Source: Hetaerina americana
Lineage: Eukaryota > Arthropoda > Insecta > Odonata > Calopterygidae
DNA length: 64,000 nucleotides
NCBI GenBank assembly: GCA_022747635.1
Contig: JAKTNV010000079.1
Span: forward strand, 682,001-746,000
Direction of reading: 5' to 3'
This document shows, in pieces, positions 61,031-64,000 of this stretch (within the stretch, counting starts at the first letter, position 1; the number at the start of each line of letters is the position of its first letter). The notes beneath the pieces were generated by a model. It saw only the letters and a program-made list of their open reading frames with translations, was not told where the DNA came from and searched no databases. The position numbers were made by a program, and so were the translations under genes.

Positions 61031-61500
61031 GGGCTAGGTTTGTGGATTAATGGCAGCGGGCCGGAGGATGCTAAAGACGAAGGACGGTGGCTCGACACTT
61101 GGAGAAGTGGGAGGGAGGTCCATAAGGCGCGCAGAAACAGATGTTTTGAGAAAAGCGGTCGAGAGATGTTTTTCACTACTGGGGTGTGGTGGAGAGGGAA
61201 GGAGGAGATGGAGGAGGGAGCCAAATGGAAAAAAATCAACGCCTGAGCGAATAATTCGCCCCCCTGCCGGCAGGATTCGCAGGCGACGGGCCGCTTCCTC
61301 ATCCCGCGCGAACGCTTTGGCTCCCACTTACGCAGAGCGGTTGCATATCGAAAGTTCATCTAATCACCATGTCTCCTCCAGCCGTTCTCCCCTTGCCTCG
61401 CGCATCCACAAGCGTATTAGCGCGGCCCTGGGATCGCCAGTACTCTCTCTCTCTCTCTATCACCCTCCCTCCTCCGACAAGCGAAACGAATAAAGAGGCA
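61031..61500. other. GC-rich island ending in (CT)n
   Basis: Purine-rich then CpG-containing, with (CT)n at 61444-61460. The 147-codon plus frame (61050-61493) is Arg/Ser-rich without a domain and has minus-strand frames over it. Confidence 0.4.
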
Positions 61501-63560
61501 TCGCCTCTCTCATAATCATGTAACCACCGCAGAGTAAATTATGACAGTTCCACCGAGCCTACATTAAGTAAATATATCTGACACTGTTACAATTATATAC
61601 AATAATACTCGTACTGCGGGAGAAAGCCCCAGTTATCTCCCTGAAAAATCATTGAAAAACTATAGAAAGATTTTTTGAAAGCCCCCAGGGAATAAATTGA
61701 CTTCCCACGCATGTTGCCGTTGAATGATCACATATTAGTTAGTGGAAAGGCCTTCAGATATTTTTACTTCGCTGTCGGAAATTCTTTCTGAGGCTCTGAA
61801 GAAATCAAAATGCAAATAATATAGCATGTGTATGTCGTTTAGGCGCCAATGATCCAAATAGTGATGCAGTGTGGAAGAGATCCTTTGAGAACATGTGGAG
61901 TAGTTGATGAAGCAGAGAAAATATGAAAAATTTATGAAACAAGACGGCGAAGACTAAACGAATTCAGAAACGCAATCGCTGAAAAGGTATAACGCATGTC
62001 ATACCCACACAGAGAACAAGAAATAATTTATGAGGTAAATGTATGTCTGTTGAATCTTCAATTAAATCGCAGGTGTCGTTAGAATGCCTCAGTTTTCTGG
62101 CATATAACCAACGATGTTCCTTATTGAAATAGTTTATTAGCACTACGGTCACTGCAACCGAAATAAAAAAATTATTCTGCCTTGCTTTTGTAAATCCGTG
62201 AGGTTTGGAGCTCGTTCGGGGAGTGGCTACCGTGTTTTATTCCGTGCGTGAAAGAATCAGCGTCGAGTCGAGCTGCGACTGCCAAAATGACTTCGAGGGA
62301 GGCGCAGGTGCATCGTTGATATGGCGATTAAGTGAGATGAAAGGGGGCGTTCTAATGGAAACATTAGTGGGAGGTTAAAAGATTAGGGATGATAAGAAAC
62401 GTTGGCACTTGCAAGCTCTAGGGGTAAGCCGATTCAACAGCTGCATGGAAGTATGGCATTCAGAAATAAATGTCCAACGTTAACATTTCACTATCACCAA
62501 AAAGGGACAATAGAGATACAGTAATTACTATTCTAGTTATTTCGAACAGATCATAAAAATAATAATAAAATGACCTCACAGATTTATTTTTTATAACGAC
62601 ACCTACATTTTATGAAATGTTGTCATTGCGTCTCATTTAAATATATTATGGAGTAGGCTACGGAAAAAAATACTTTTTGATAGCGCTTTGCGTAAACGCC
62701 ATTAGTCAGCGCACTTTTTCTCTAAGCATGAAGTCAGATTATTTTCTTTTTGGCACCTAATGATAGGACTTGGTTCCGTGTTTCTTTGAAAAATAAAGAG
62801 ATATAAGGCAAAGATTATCTCGCCACTGTTAACGCATGACACATTGAAATTTCTTCGAAGATATTTCGTAAAGAATTATTTTCGGCGCCCAGAAAAAGTT
62901 ATCATTAGAAATTAAAAGAAATTAGCATTTTTAGCTGCAAAAAATGATCAATACTCTTACGATTAAAATATGTTCGTTTAGCCATTTTAGCAGCTACACT
63001 TTAGTACAATAAGCCATCACAAACAATAGAGAGCGGTTTTTCTCAAACGGAGAGAAGGAGCGATGGAAATTGGCGGTAGCTAAGAAAGGGCGGGAAACCG
63101 CAAGAAGATACTTGAGTGAGGGAATTATACCCCAAGTTATATCTCTGGGTGAGTCAAATATAATTGTTTTAATTAATATAATAATATAATTGTTTTTAAT
63201 TAATTTAGTTTTCCAGCAGGCATATTTCTGATGCAAAGACTTATCCGAAGATTTCTAGGACTATAAACCTATTTTCCCCTTCATCTATGCTTCATATTTT
63301 CTTAGTTATACGAATGCTAAAATTGACTCATCCATTTTTATTTTTTGCCATTCATTGTGCAAAGGTGTAAAGGAGTCCTGTGTGCTCGTAATCAGTTGAA
63401 TCAATCAACTGAAAAACAAGAAAAACGGAAGGATATAACGGTATAAGAATCGCTAGATCAAATTCTGCTAAATTAAAGTTAAAGTTGTCCCAAAGTGCTC
63501 CTTGTATCGCATGTAAACTAAATGCGTCGTTAACAATTCTGGATGCGCAGCTGCGTTAAA
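61501..63560. other. Unique AT-rich DNA, no gene seen
   Basis: Nothing except an AT-rich direct repeat (ATATAATTGTTTT..AATTAAT at about 63158 and 63185) and a small perfect hairpin CAGTTGA-ATCAA-TCAACTG (about 63394-63412). Confidence 0.45.
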
Positions 63561-64000
63561 TGTGAGATTGGCGTCCGATATGATACAACCGAACAAGAGT
63601 TAGTGTCGAGGACACCAGCGTTATGAAGAATAATCCTGGATAAATATGCGTGGAGAGTAGGCGTACGGTGCGAAGTAGGGATAAGAGGGCAAAAATCGGC
63701 GGAAGGGATAGCATAATGACTGTAATGAGAATTTTCGACATGGAGGGCACTCGGAGTGTGTAATAGGGAAATGTGAGTTGCGTGTGTCTGTTTTTCACGC
63801 TCGCGACTCCGCCGCTTCGGCGGAATTTATTTCCGAGCTGCAGGATGGACATTAATAATTTTTTTCCACCGTCTTCGCTTAGGCTGAGCCCGCGAATTTG
63901 CGTACTCCAGGCAGCTGATGTAAGCTGGTTTTTGTCGTGTCATCGTGTCGCAGGGCGGGAAGAGGATAGTGGAGCTTCTGTAAGAAGTTCCAGGGCAATT
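63561..64000. other. Moderately GC-rich DNA at the window end
   Basis: The 98-codon minus frame (63556-63852) is Ser/Thr/Leu-rich with no family recognised. It may continue outside the window. Confidence 0.35.

Overview
The window is eukaryotic nuclear DNA, almost certainly from an arthropod and probably an insect. The evidence is a non-LTR retrotransposon with an AP-endonuclease and reverse transcriptase, a D,D34D mariner, tRNA-derived SINEs, long (TA)n microsatellites, no dense coding, no operons and no long conserved ORFs. I cannot name the species. I found no host protein-coding exon, genuine tRNA, rRNA or known small RNA that I could defend. The long ORFs outside transposons are low-complexity (Ser/Pro/Arg-rich) open frames in GC-rich DNA.

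Layout. 1-0.4 kb: an old reverse-transcriptase (RT) tail. 0.4-6.7 kb: unique DNA with GC-rich, purine/pyrimidine-biased islands. 6.7-10.6 kb: the main coding object, a head-to-tail pair of one LINE family (a 5'-truncated copy, then a full-length but mutated copy), each bordered by (TA)n. 10.6-25 kb: unique DNA, mostly AT-rich. 25.06-26.39 kb: four near-identical 332-bp tandem units. 29-31 kb: a SINE nest with two tRNA-derived families. 31-52 kb: alternating AT-rich DNA and GC islands, with more SINE pieces, two decayed RT tails, a dispersed GC-rich repeat and a strong 36-bp-arm hairpin at 50.2 kb. 52.0-52.8 kb: a third LINE copy, on the minus strand and embedded in (TA)n on both sides. 54.2-57.7 kb: another RT tail, a SINE and a complete mariner with TA target duplications and matching inverted repeats, broken only by a frameshift in a homopolymer. 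57.7-64 kb: GC islands and unique DNA.

Working relations. The LINE family seems to insert in (TA)n arrays, since all three copies have TA repeats on both sides. Its 5' UTR can be drawn as an HDV-like nested pseudoknot. The SINEs would depend on LINE machinery in trans, but I cannot show that either family shares its 3' tail with this LINE. Several GC islands carry GAGAG tracts plus a YY1/Pho-like CCGCCATCTT motif, always in the same orientation. These are the best candidates for host regulatory DNA.
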